The notes: generated by a model not told the origin, from the sequence alone. Shown: positions 1 through 5,372, counted from the first letter of the stretch. The stretch is 5,372 bases of DNA from Candidatus Omnitrophota bacterium (GCA_028717765.1 JAQUNE010000038.1:5220-10591), one strand, 5' to 3'. Numbers and translations are program-made.

Positions 1-1
1 G

Positions 2-580
2 GCAATTAACGCCAGTTTTAATTATACCATGCACCGTCTGGGTTATCCTCGACAATCCGGACAGGCCATTCGTAGGGCAGTAGGCTGGGGGGATAAGAAT
101 CTACTTAAGCCTTTCCTTCTTCCTAAAGATTGTAATAGAGGTTTACTGGTATATCGGCGCCACCATAAGAAAACCTTACTCAAAGATTCTAAGCTCTATC
201 CCGGAGTAAGAAGGCTATTAATTTATTTGAAATCTAAAGGGTATTTTTTGGCAATCGCAAGCAACCGGCCGTTATTTTTTTCCCGGATATTGATTAAGCA
301 TCACGGGTTAGAAGGGTATTTTTCTAGTATTGTTTGCTCGGATACCTTGAAACAAGGAAAGCCTCATCCGCAGATTCTACAGCGAATTATAGAAGGATTA
401 TCTTTTAGTAGAAAGCAGGCGGTATTCGTAGGGGACATGCTTATTGATGCACAGGCCGGTAGGCGAGCTAAGGTTAAGACAATTATTGTTTTAAGCGGTT
501 CAGGAGTTAGGTCGCAAATCCAAAAAGAAAAGCCGTTTATGTTCATTAAGAAGATAACTTCCCTTTTGAGGATCCTGTAG
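2..580 (+). CDS. HAD-IA family hydrolase, phosphoglycolate phosphatase-like (5' truncated)
   Basis: This is the C-terminal part of a haloacid-dehalogenase phosphatase of the Gph/PpaX type, a cytosolic enzyme acting on a small phosphorylated metabolite. The frame is open to the left edge and codes nine more residues before the Met at 29. Those residues (AINASFNYT) continue the helical cap that normally follows motif I, so the Met at 29 is internal and the catalytic DxDxT lies outside the window. Visible parts, numbered from that Met, are the cap helices (about 1-55), motif II in AIASNRP (Ser78), motif III in LKQGKPHP (Lys111), and motif IV in VFVGDMLIDAQAG (Asp136, Asp140). The C-terminus is complete and the visible length fits a protein of about 210-220 residues. 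The substrate cannot be told from sequence. A 112-bp gap with its own promoter separates this gene from the next, so the two are probably independent units. Confidence 0.88.
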   Translation, partial: AINASFNYTMHRLGYPRQSGQAIRRAVGWGDKNLLKPFLLPKDCNRGLLVYRRHHKKTLLKDSKLYPGVRRLLIYLKSKGYFLAIASNRPLFFSRILIKHHGLEGYFSSIVCSDTLKQGKPHPQILQRIIEGLSFSRKQAVFVGDMLIDAQAGRRAKVKTIIVLSGSGVRSQIQKEKPFMFIKKITSLLRIL

Positions 581-692
581 GTTATTTGCGCCTTCTTAGG
601 TATTTAAGACCCTTGACCGGCTTAGGTTTATATTGTACAATTAATCAATTCATAAGCCCTTACAGGCTGAAAAATGGGTAAAAAATAAGGAA
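581..692. other. Intergenic region with promoter and short leader
   Basis: These 112 bp separate the HAD gene from the lipoprotein gene. They hold a promoter at 613-641 and a predicted leader of about 45 nt. I see no hairpin followed by a T-run that would terminate the upstream gene. CTTAGG occurs twice (594-599 and 621-626), but with too little flanking similarity to call an operator. Confidence 0.5.
613..641 (+). promoter_or_regulatory. Sigma70-type promoter of the five-gene operon
   Basis: A -35 box TTGACC (613-618) and a -10 box TACAAT (636-641) are separated by exactly 17 bp. Each matches the consensus at five of six positions. Transcription would begin near 648, leaving a leader of about 45 nt before the lipoprotein ATG at 693. 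No operator-like inverted repeat overlaps the boxes. Confidence 0.6.
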
Positions 693-1361
693 ATGAGAAA
701 AGTATTACTTATTTGCGGTTTTTTCTGCTTGGCCTTTAGTATAATAGGTTGCGCATTGATATCTCCTCGTTCCCAAACAAGTGAGGCGGGCTTGGGCATT
801 ATTGCTTTACCTCCTTATTCCGGGGCGAAAGTTAAGGTTGTAGTAGCTGATTTTGACCTGAAGGCAGCAAAAGCCTCAGCTGAAGCAGGAGCGGGCTTAA
901 GAGAAATGCTGGCAAGCGCTTTAAGTAATAGTAATCGGTTTTTAGTCATCGACCGTCAGAAGACGGGTACAACAATGAATAAAGTTTCGGATATTATTAT
1001 TGCTACATCAGTAACGGAGTTTGAGCCACAATCTTCCGGAGGGAGTGCGGGAATCGGTAGCGGCGGCGGAGCTGCCAGCGGTACCTTGGGAGGATTGCTA
1101 GGCGTGTCAGTGAATAAAGCGCATCTTGCCTTAGATGTCCGTATTATTGACGCTGCAACTTCGCAAATCTTCGCAGCAACGCGGGTTCAGGGTCAGGCAG
1201 CAGATAGCGTTAGCGGTTCTAGCGCGGCAGGAAGCTTAGGTTTAGGCGACGGGCTTACTGCTTATACCAATACACCAATGGAGAAAGCTATCCGTGTCTG
1301 TATTGCGGAAGCAGTGCGTTTTATCAGCTTAGGTACACCGGGGAAATATTATAGATACTAA
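693..1361 (+). CDS. CsgG/HfaB-like outer-membrane lipoprotein
   Basis: The protein has 222 residues. Residues 1-19 form a lipoprotein signal peptide (MRKVLL, a hydrophobic core, then IIG before Cys20). Ala at +2 gives no inner-membrane retention signal, so the outer membrane is likely. The mature part resembles the CsgG family, whose known member forms the curli secretion pore. Family features are VVVADFDL (49-56), the helix and strand ending in NRFLVIDRQ (81-89), SDIIIATSVTEFE (99-111), a Gly/Ser-rich stretch (114-137), LALDVRIIDAATSQIFAATRVQG (145-167), and a C-terminal helix PMEKAIRVCIAEAVRFI. It is shorter than E. coli CsgG (about 277), mainly because about ten residues replace the longer segment between the DRQ strand and the next strand, and because the tail is missing. 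No curli subunit or csgE/csgF partner is nearby. ATG at 693 is the only start in frame after an upstream stop. TAAGG just before it is a poorly spaced SD. It is probably the first gene of the operon. Confidence 0.82.
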   Translation: MRKVLLICGFFCLAFSIIGCALISPRSQTSEAGLGIIALPPYSGAKVKVVVADFDLKAAKASAEAGAGLREMLASALSNSNRFLVIDRQKTGTTMNKVSDIIIATSVTEFEPQSSGGSAGIGSGGGAASGTLGGLLGVSVNKAHLALDVRIIDAATSQIFAATRVQGQAADSVSGSSAAGSLGLGDGLTAYTNTPMEKAIRVCIAEAVRFISLGTPGKYYRY

Positions 1362-1367
1362 TTTAAC

Positions 1368-1374
1368 GGAGGGG
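1368..1374 (+). promoter_or_regulatory. Strong Shine-Dalgarno (GGAGGGG) deciding the 26-codon gene
   Basis: GGAGG starts six bases after the lipoprotein stop and lies four bases before ATG 1377. It is the best anti-SD match on the plus strand at any gene start here, and it is the main evidence that the following short frame is translated. Confidence 0.7.
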
Positions 1375-1376
1375 TT

Positions 1377-1457
1377 ATGGGAAAGAGAAAACGTAGAGGA
1401 AAACTTAATTGGCGTTCAAAAAAGGCAAATAAAGGCCGTAAACCTAATTTAGGATAA
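1377..1457 (+). CDS. 26-residue highly basic small protein, possibly ribosomal Thx-like
   Basis: A complete short reading frame, ATG 1377 to TAA 1455-1457, has a strong SD at 1368-1374. The peptide begins MGKRKRRGKLNWR and ends SKKANKGRKPNLG. Twelve of 26 residues are Lys or Arg and none is acidic, which suggests binding to RNA or another polyanion. Length, the MGK start and the RRGK-then-Trp pattern resemble ribosomal protein Thx (bTHX, about 26 residues, beginning MGKGDRRTRRGK in Thermus as I recall it). The C-terminal half matches less well, so the identity is only a suggestion. The gene fills the space between the lipoprotein stop (15-bp gap) and the next ATG (9-bp gap). Its last codons carry the AGGA at 1451-1454 that probably serves as SD for the phosphatase gene, implying coupled translation. 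It is easily missed under usual gene length cut-offs. Confidence 0.65.
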   Translation: MGKRKRRGKLNWRSKKANKGRKPNLG

Positions 1458-1466
1458 AATCTTTTT

Positions 1467-2135
1467 ATGCAGAACAGGCTTTCAAGTATTTCTGATTGTA
1501 GGGTTTTTTTCGATTTTGACAACACCCTTACTTTTTTTGATGTCTTGGATGATATTGTCAAGCGCTTCTCAATAAATAAAGAATGGGTTAGTTTCGAGCG
1601 GGCTTGGAAGAGAGGAAAAATCGGCTCCCGGGCTTGCCTAGAGGGGCAATTGCGTTGCGTAAGAGTGAAAAAAAAGGATTTATTACGCTATCTTTCCCGG
1701 ATTAAGATCGACCCGCATTTTCATAAGTTTTTCGCGATGTTAAAGCGGGAAGGTTTAAGCCCCGTGATACTAAGCGACAGTTTCAATTTTGTCATCGAGG
1801 CAATTTTGAAAAATAACGGTATCCAAGGGGTAAAGGTATATGCCAATGGTCTGAAGTTCTATAAAGACAGGCTGGTACCATTTTTCCCTCATAATAATGC
1901 GCGTTGCCCGCGTTGCGCGCACTGTAAAAAGAAAAACTTGCTAAAAAAAGAAGTTAAGGATAAAATAATCATGTATGTCGGGGACGGGCTTTCGGATATC
2001 TGTCCTGCGGAGTGTTCTGATATCGTTTTTGCCAAAGGCAGGCTATTAAAGCATTTCAGGAAGAAAAAACGCCTTTGCGTAGCTTTTAATACCATAGAGG
2101 ACATTCATAACTATTTCCGGGGGTTAGAAAAATGA
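1467..2135 (+). CDS. HAD-IB phosphatase, MtnX/PHOSPHO-like
   Basis: The 222-residue cytosolic phosphatase carries all HAD motifs: I, FFDFDNTLT with nucleophile Asp16 and acid Asp18; II, VILSDSF with Ser103; III, one of the Lys at 154-156; IV, MYVGDGLSDICPA with Asp173 and Asp177. The cap inserted after motif I and the region PHNNARCPRCAHCKK followed by motif IV and DIVFAKGRLL match the MtnX layout, where a Cys-containing segment precedes a conserved Lys. Known relatives act on 2-hydroxy-3-keto-5-methylthiopentenyl-1-phosphate (MtnX) or on phosphoethanolamine, phosphocholine and pyridoxal phosphate (PHOSPHO1/2). No methionine-salvage gene is nearby, so I do not assign mtnX. Cys147, 150 and 153 form a CxxCxxC cluster that could bind metal. 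The SD AGGA (1451-1454) lies 12 bases upstream and no other in-frame start is near. The stop overlaps the next start as ATGA. The gene holds an A8 run inside the codons for VKKKD near 1670. Confidence 0.85.
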   Translation: MQNRLSSISDCRVFFDFDNTLTFFDVLDDIVKRFSINKEWVSFERAWKRGKIGSRACLEGQLRCVRVKKKDLLRYLSRIKIDPHFHKFFAMLKREGLSPVILSDSFNFVIEAILKNNGIQGVKVYANGLKFYKDRLVPFFPHNNARCPRCAHCKKKNLLKKEVKDKIIMYVGDGLSDICPAECSDIVFAKGRLLKHFRKKKRLCVAFNTIEDIHNYFRGLEK

Positions 2136-3550
2136 GCCAAAAAGAAAGAACTGAAAAAGAAAAGAAAAACGGGCGCCTCAAAGAAGACCCGCTTTTAAAA
2201 TTAGAAGCCAAGTATTGCTCTTGGGGAGATACTGTTCATTACGCAGAAAAATTGAACATCTTTAACCGTTCCGAAGGAATTTACCTTTATGACAGGGAAG
2301 ATACGCAGTTCCTGGATCTGCAGATGTGGTATTCCGCGGCTAATTTTGGCTATCGCAATACCCGGCTAAACGAGGCCTTGAAAAAACAGATCGATACCTT
2401 GCCCCAGCTTGCCTGTCAATATCTGCATGAAGAGAAAATTAAACTGGCAACAAAACTTTCCCAGCGTATGGAGATGACTTTCGAAGCAGAAGGCAGAGTA
2501 CACTTTAATGTCGGTGGTTCTGCGGCGATTGAAGATTCCCTGAAAGTCGTACGCAATCATACCGGAAAAAATTTGGTTTTTGCTTTTATGGGTGGCTATC
2601 ACGGCCGCACCCTGGGAGCCTCAGCAATTACTTCTAGTTATCGCTATCGCGAGAAGTTCGGCCATTTTGCGGATCGCGCGATGTTCGTACCTTATCCTTA
2701 TTGTTTCAGATGCCCATATGATAAGAAAAAGGGTTTTTGCGATTTATATTGCCTGCAACAATTTGAAAGGCTTTTTGAAAGCGAATACTATTCTGTAGTG
2801 AACAAGAAAACAAAAAATTGCGAATTTGGAGCCTTTTATATTGAATCGGTACAAGGAACCGGCGGTTATATTGTCCCTCCCGCGGAATATTTTTCCGGAT
2901 TAAAAGAAGTCCTCGATCGCTATAATATACTCGTGGTTGATGATGAAGTTCAGATGGGGTTTTTCCGCACAGGCAAGTTATGGGGAATTGAACATTTTAA
3001 TATTGTGCCGGATATTGTAGTTTTTGGCAAGGCATTGACTAATGGCCTGAATCCTTTATCGGGAATTTGGGCAAAGGAAAAGTTAATTTCTCCTAATGTT
3101 TTCCCTCCTGGTTCGACACACTCAACTTTTTCTTCGAATCCATTGGGTACGGCTATCGGCTTGGAAACCATGAAGCTTATTGAAGAATCTGATTTCGCCA
3201 TTCAAGTTCCGAAAAAGGGCGAATATTTTGTTTCTGCTTTAAGGCAGCTGGCAAAAAAATATCCCCAGATGGGAGATGTTTCTGGTTTAGGCCTGGCAAT
3301 CAGGATTGAGATCTGCGAGAAGGATGGTTTTACCCCAAATAAAGAGCTCACCGATGCGGTTACTAACATTGGCTTAAGCGGCCAACTCACCGCAGGAGGT
3401 AAGAAAAGAGGGCTGGTTTTGGACGTAGGCGGGTACTACAAGAATGTCTTTACCCTGGCACCTTCGCTCTACATTACAGAAGAAGAGATAGACCTGGCGG
3501 TTATTCTTTTTGAAGAAGCTTTGAAAAAAGGTATCGCGCTTACCTCATAA
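2132..3550 (+). CDS. Class III PLP-dependent aminotransferase (GABA/omega-amino acid type, or racemase)
   Basis: The 472-residue fold-type I PLP enzyme has clear class III marks: phosphate-binding region FNVGGSAAIEDSLKVVR (125-141), GGYHGRT (154-160), the IESVQGTGGYIVPP strand and turn (237-250), DDEVQMGFFRTGKLWG (270-285) with Asp271 expected at the pyridine nitrogen, Schiff-base Lys300 in VFGKALTNG, and STHSTFSSNPLG (328-339). The 191-207 segment CFRCPYDKKKGFCDLYC has Cys191, 194, 203 and 207. A similar Cys-bearing insert is found in archaeal-type GABA aminotransferases and in related amino acid racemases, so transamination of an omega-amino acid and racemisation are both possible. The first 20 residues are a charged, probably disordered extension. 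The start ATG is in the ATGA overlap with the phosphatase stop, with a G-run at 2119-2123 as a weak SD, so translation is probably coupled. Fold and cofactor are confident; the substrate is not. Confidence 0.9.
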   Translation: MSQKERTEKEKKNGRLKEDPLLKLEAKYCSWGDTVHYAEKLNIFNRSEGIYLYDREDTQFLDLQMWYSAANFGYRNTRLNEALKKQIDTLPQLACQYLHEEKIKLATKLSQRMEMTFEAEGRVHFNVGGSAAIEDSLKVVRNHTGKNLVFAFMGGYHGRTLGASAITSSYRYREKFGHFADRAMFVPYPYCFRCPYDKKKGFCDLYCLQQFERLFESEYYSVVNKKTKNCEFGAFYIESVQGTGGYIVPPAEYFSGLKEVLDRYNILVVDDEVQMGFFRTGKLWGIEHFNIVPDIVVFGKALTNGLNPLSGIWAKEKLISPNVFPPGSTHSTFSSNPLGTAIGLETMKLIEESDFAIQVPKKGEYFVSALRQLAKKYPQMGDVSGLGLAIRIEICEKDGFTPNKELTDAVTNIGLSGQLTAGGKKRGLVLDVGGYYKNVFTLAPSLYITEEEIDLAVILFEEALKKGIALTS

Positions 3551-3574
3551 CATTGCGGAAAAAAAATTTCTCAT

Positions 3575-4516
3575 ATGCTAAGTTCTGTTGTACGGATCCT
3601 TAATTTAGACAATAGTCTTAGCGGGCAGAAAAAATTATTAGCAGAATACCATCCTCAAGTAATAGACCTCCTTGATTTAGGCAAGCAAGCTAGGCTGTGG
3701 CTGAATCCGAATACTGCTCACCGGTTTCGCAAATCACTTAATCCAGATTTAAAAAATTCTATCACCTTCCTAGGCTCAGGGGATTTTCATCATCTTTCTA
3801 GTTTTTTGATCGAGCAGTTCGAAGAACCTCTGAGTGTAGTTATTTTTGACCTACATCCTGACTGGGACACGGGGATCCCAAAATTCGGCTGCGGTTCTTG
3901 GGTAAGCAGGATTTTGGAGAAAAAAAATGTTTTAAAAGTGATTTTATTGGGGGTATCTAGTGGCGATATCTCGAGTTTCTCAATACAAACAGGTAACCTA
4001 AAAAGTTTAAAAAACAACAGGCTAGAAATTTTTCCTTATGCGCATCAGCCCAGCCGGGTATTCTTTCAGCGTGTCGCAGAGAATATTTCTCTCGCACAGA
4101 ATAAGGGTTTGTTTTTTACGGATCTCTATTGGCAGGAGCTAAAAGAAACAAACTTAAAAGAATTTATAACGCAATTAATTGCTCGGCTGCCTTCAAAACA
4201 GGTCTATGTAAGTATTGATAAGGATTGTTTAACCTGCACCCATGCTTTAACTAACTGGGAGGAAGGGCACTTTGCGCTTCATGAGCTCCTGACGATTTTA
4301 CAACTGGTGAAGGAAAAATTACAGATTGTCGGTTTGGATATAGTAGGAGATTACTCAGGGGGCGTATTTTCGAATGTAATGAAAAACTTTTTTTCACAGC
4401 TGGACCATCCGAAAAACTTTACGGCAAAAGATAAGACGCAGCTCCAGATTGATGCAGTAAACGAAAGAACAAATCTGGAGTTACTTAAAACTTTAGCTAA
4501 CGGTTACTCCAGGTAA
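3575..4516 (+). CDS. Divergent arginase/agmatinase (ureohydrolase) family protein
   Basis: The 313-residue protein has the metal-binding plan of the ureohydrolase superfamily, which hydrolyses guanidino or formimino groups using two Mn ions. Motifs in order are FLGSGDFHHLSSF (65-77), replacing the usual GGDHS and supplying His72 or His73; VVIFDLHPDWD (88-98) with Asp92, His94 and Asp96; VYVSIDKDCL (210-219) with Asp215 and Asp217, followed by ALTNWEEGH; and GLDIVGDYSGG (253-263), where arginases have a Glu-containing strand. All six expected metal ligands have counterparts, so it is probably an active enzyme. GSGDFHH, HPDWD and TNWEEG place it away from classical arginase and agmatinase, and the substrate is unknown. 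It follows the PLP enzyme gene by 24 bp. The only SD candidate (GCGGA, 3555-3559) is 15 bases from the ATG, so its translation may depend on coupling. An A8 run lies near 3920. Its 3' end overlaps the opposing membrane gene. Confidence 0.8.
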   Translation: MLSSVVRILNLDNSLSGQKKLLAEYHPQVIDLLDLGKQARLWLNPNTAHRFRKSLNPDLKNSITFLGSGDFHHLSSFLIEQFEEPLSVVIFDLHPDWDTGIPKFGCGSWVSRILEKKNVLKVILLGVSSGDISSFSIQTGNLKSLKNNRLEIFPYAHQPSRVFFQRVAENISLAQNKGLFFTDLYWQELKETNLKEFITQLIARLPSKQVYVSIDKDCLTCTHALTNWEEGHFALHELLTILQLVKEKLQIVGLDIVGDYSGGVFSNVMKNFFSQLDHPKNFTAKDKTQLQIDAVNERTNLELLKTLANGYSR

Positions 4517-4877
4517 TCAGGGTAATTCCCATAATGATAAAGATTGTCCCTATCCAGCGCCTTAAGCCAACCTTTTCTCCAAGAAATATTCTTGATCCGA
4601 GGGCAATAAAAATATAGTGCATGCTATCAGCGGAGAAGGCAAAGTTTAAGTCTGCCTTAGAAAGGACAAAGAGCCAGATACATAAAGAAAGGGTGCAGAA
4701 GATAAAACCTATCCATACCTTAGGCAGAAAAATTAGCCTAAAAATAAAAGAGATTACGTTTTTCACACTCCTTATATTTAGATCCAGGGAATTAATCGAA
4801 GTTTTTAGAAAAAGCTGATTGATTGTGTCAAAGAGGCTAGTAACTACGATTAAGGATAGAATAAAAAGTACGCTCAT
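4497..4877 (-). CDS. SMR/EamA-like four-helix membrane protein, second subunit of a pair
   Basis: This 126-residue inner-membrane protein has four predicted helices, about 3-23, 54-72, 78-98 and 107-124. The first helix contains SLFDTINQLFLKTS. Asp17 sits where EmrE has its substrate- and proton-binding Glu14, counted from the shared Lys-x-Ser end of the helix. The last helix is preceded by FLGEKVGLRRWIG (Glu101), the usual EamA/SMR ending. Members either export cationic compounds (EmrE, EbrAB, Gdx) or flip lipid-linked sugars (ArnE/ArnF), and sequence alone does not decide. The start overlaps the stop of the upstream partner as ATGA, and an AAGGA SD lies 12 bases upstream (4890-4894). The two probably form a heterodimer. 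Its 3' end overlaps the ureohydrolase-like gene by 20 bp. It is longer than typical SMR proteins (about 105-110), owing to a loop of about 30 residues between helices 1 and 2. Confidence 0.78.
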   Translation of the reverse strand: MSVLFILSLIVVTSLFDTINQLFLKTSINSLDLNIRSVKNVISFIFRLIFLPKVWIGFIFCTLSLCIWLFVLSKADLNFAFSADSMHYIFIALGSRIFLGEKVGLRRWIGTIFIIMGITLITWSNR

Positions 4878-5290
4878 GTAATAATAATTTCCTTATGCTT
4901 TGTGCTCATTGAGACTATAATTACGCCTATGAGGATAAAAATTATCCCTGTCCAGTCTAAAAAAGTCATCTGTTCTCTAAGAAAGAAGATAGAGACTAAC
5001 GGAACGAGGATATAGCTAAAACTGCAGATGGGAACTGCGACACTTAAATCAATTTTTGAGAGGATCGTCGACCAGACAATGAAGGTGATGAATACCGAAC
5101 TTAAGCCTAGCCAGAGAAAACCAGATGCCAGCACAGATTTTAAAAAAATAAAGGCATCCGAGGGATTGGCGATCAGGAAATTGCTTTCTGCCAGGGTACT
5201 TTTTTTAAAACAATACTGGGTAAAAGTCTCTAGAAAATCTGTGGCGAGAAGAAAAAGCAGGATTTTTAAGCTGAGCCTGTTTTTAGACAT
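4874..5290 (-). CDS. SMR/EamA-like four-helix membrane protein, first subunit of a pair
   Basis: The 138-residue inner-membrane protein has helices at about 8-28, 54-76, 82-104 and 110-129. Helix 1 reads DFLETFTQYCFKKS, with Glu21 at the position of EmrE Glu14 and a QxxxK pattern typical of EamA/SMR transporters. Helix 2 ends FIVWSTILSKIDLSVA, with Trp73 close to the conserved EmrE Trp63. Glu106 in FLREQMTFLDWTGI precedes helix 4. I chose ATG 5290 because GAGG (5295-5298) lies four bases before it. An in-frame ATG at 5302 would add four residues (MRGV), but it has only T-rich sequence upstream and sits two bases from a predicted -10 box. Known family roles are export of small cations or flipping of polyprenyl-phosphate sugars; which applies is unknown. 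It is the first gene of a two-gene unit with the downstream partner. Confidence 0.78.
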   Translation of the reverse strand: MSKNRLSLKILLFLLATDFLETFTQYCFKKSTLAESNFLIANPSDAFIFLKSVLASGFLWLGLSSVFITFIVWSTILSKIDLSVAVPICSFSYILVPLVSIFFLREQMTFLDWTGIIFILIGVIIVSMSTKHKEIIIT

Positions 5291-5294
5291 TACG

Positions 5295-5298
5295 CCTC
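5295..5298 (-). promoter_or_regulatory. Shine-Dalgarno (GAGG) deciding the start of the first SMR gene
   Basis: Reading on the minus strand, GAGG is followed by CGTA and then ATG at 5290. It lies inside the codons that an upstream ATG at 5302 would use, so it favours the shorter protein. Confidence 0.5.
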
Positions 5299-5303
5299 GC
5301 ATG

Positions 5304-5333
5304 ATTGTATAAAAAACTTGCTAAAAAAGTCAA
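5304..5333 (-). promoter_or_regulatory. Sigma70-type promoter of the SMR gene pair
   Basis: On the minus strand, TTGACT (5333-5328) is followed after 18 bp by TACAAT (5309-5304). An alternative -10 box, TATACA (5311-5306), has a 16-bp spacer. Transcription would begin near 5297-5299, giving a leader of only 7-9 nt before ATG 5290 and placing ATG 5302 upstream of the transcript. The spacer is T-rich. Confidence 0.5.
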
Positions 5334-5372
5334 TCTATCTTAAAATAAATTTTAGAGTAAGTAAAGCTAATT

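Noticed and set aside
655..668. Small inverted repeat AGCC-cttaca-GGCT in the operon leader.
   Set aside because: A four-base stem is too weak to call a regulatory hairpin, and no T-run follows.
674..688. Four-codon frame MGKK just before the lipoprotein ATG, which could be a leader peptide.
   Set aside because: It has no convincing SD and is too short to distinguish from chance in A-rich DNA.
693..1361. Annotation as true csgG of a curli operon.
   Set aside because: No csgA, csgB, csgE or csgF-like gene is nearby and the protein is shortened, so only family-level naming is justified.
1443..1453. Palindrome-like CCTAATTTAGG at the end of the 26-codon gene as an operator.
   Set aside because: The arms are five bases with a single central base, and the sequence is explained by the codons for PNLG.
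1668..1678. A8 run in the phosphatase gene (a similar one lies near 3920) as a programmed slippage site.
   Set aside because: Both reading frames continue intact with all motifs in order, and such runs are expected in Lys-rich A-rich coding DNA.
1467..2135. Naming the HAD-IB gene mtnX.
   Set aside because: Layout and motifs fit, but no other methionine-salvage gene is in the window and PHOSPHO-type relatives act on different substrates.
2580..2798. Open frame on the plus strand inside the PLP enzyme gene.
   Set aside because: It is an alternative frame of a well-conserved enzyme region and has no independent support.
4502..4518. Six-base hairpin GGTTAC-tccag-GTAATC (one G-T pair) at the convergent gene ends, considered as a terminator.
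   Set aside because: The stem is short and AU-rich, no T-run follows on either strand, and it is made of coding sequence.
5028..5312. Long open frame on the plus strand opposite the first SMR gene.
   Set aside because: It has no family features and lies antisense to a clear membrane protein with SD and promoter; it is a shadow.

Overview
The window is a compact, moderately AT-rich bacterial segment. It holds eight protein genes and no RNA gene, mobile element or CRISPR array that I can see. A CsgG-type lipoprotein, which belongs to an outer membrane, suggests a Gram-negative (diderm) host. The small overlapping genes and divergent family members fit an uncultured lineage such as Candidatus Omnitrophota. 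That placement is a low-confidence inference, because no taxonomic marker gene is present.

Layout: (1) Positions 2-580 (+) carry the 3' part of a HAD-IA phosphatase whose start lies before the window. (2) Positions 581-692 are intergenic and hold a good sigma70-type promoter (TTGACC, 17 bp spacer, TACAAT). (3) Positions 693-4516 (+) form a tight five-gene run: a CsgG-like lipoprotein, a 26-residue very basic peptide with a strong Shine-Dalgarno, an MtnX/PHOSPHO-like HAD-IB phosphatase, a class III PLP enzyme (aminotransferase or racemase type), and a divergent arginase/agmatinase-fold protein. Gaps are 15, 9, -4 and 24 bp, so one transcript is likely. (4) Positions 4497-5290 (-) hold two four-helix SMR/EamA-like membrane proteins joined by an ATGA overlap. 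They read towards the operon from their own promoter near the right edge. The last operon gene and the second SMR gene overlap tail to tail by 20 bp.

How the genes may work together: the ureohydrolase-fold protein, the class III PLP enzyme and the small-molecule phosphatase look like consecutive steps on an amino or guanidino compound. A guanidino acid cleaved to an omega-amino acid plus urea, followed by transamination, is the simplest reading. The phosphatase, lipoprotein and basic peptide do not fit any pathway I know. The most interesting points are this unassigned gene set, the 26-residue basic gene that is easily missed, and the SMR pair, in which the acidic residue at the EmrE Glu14 position is Glu in one subunit and Asp in the other.
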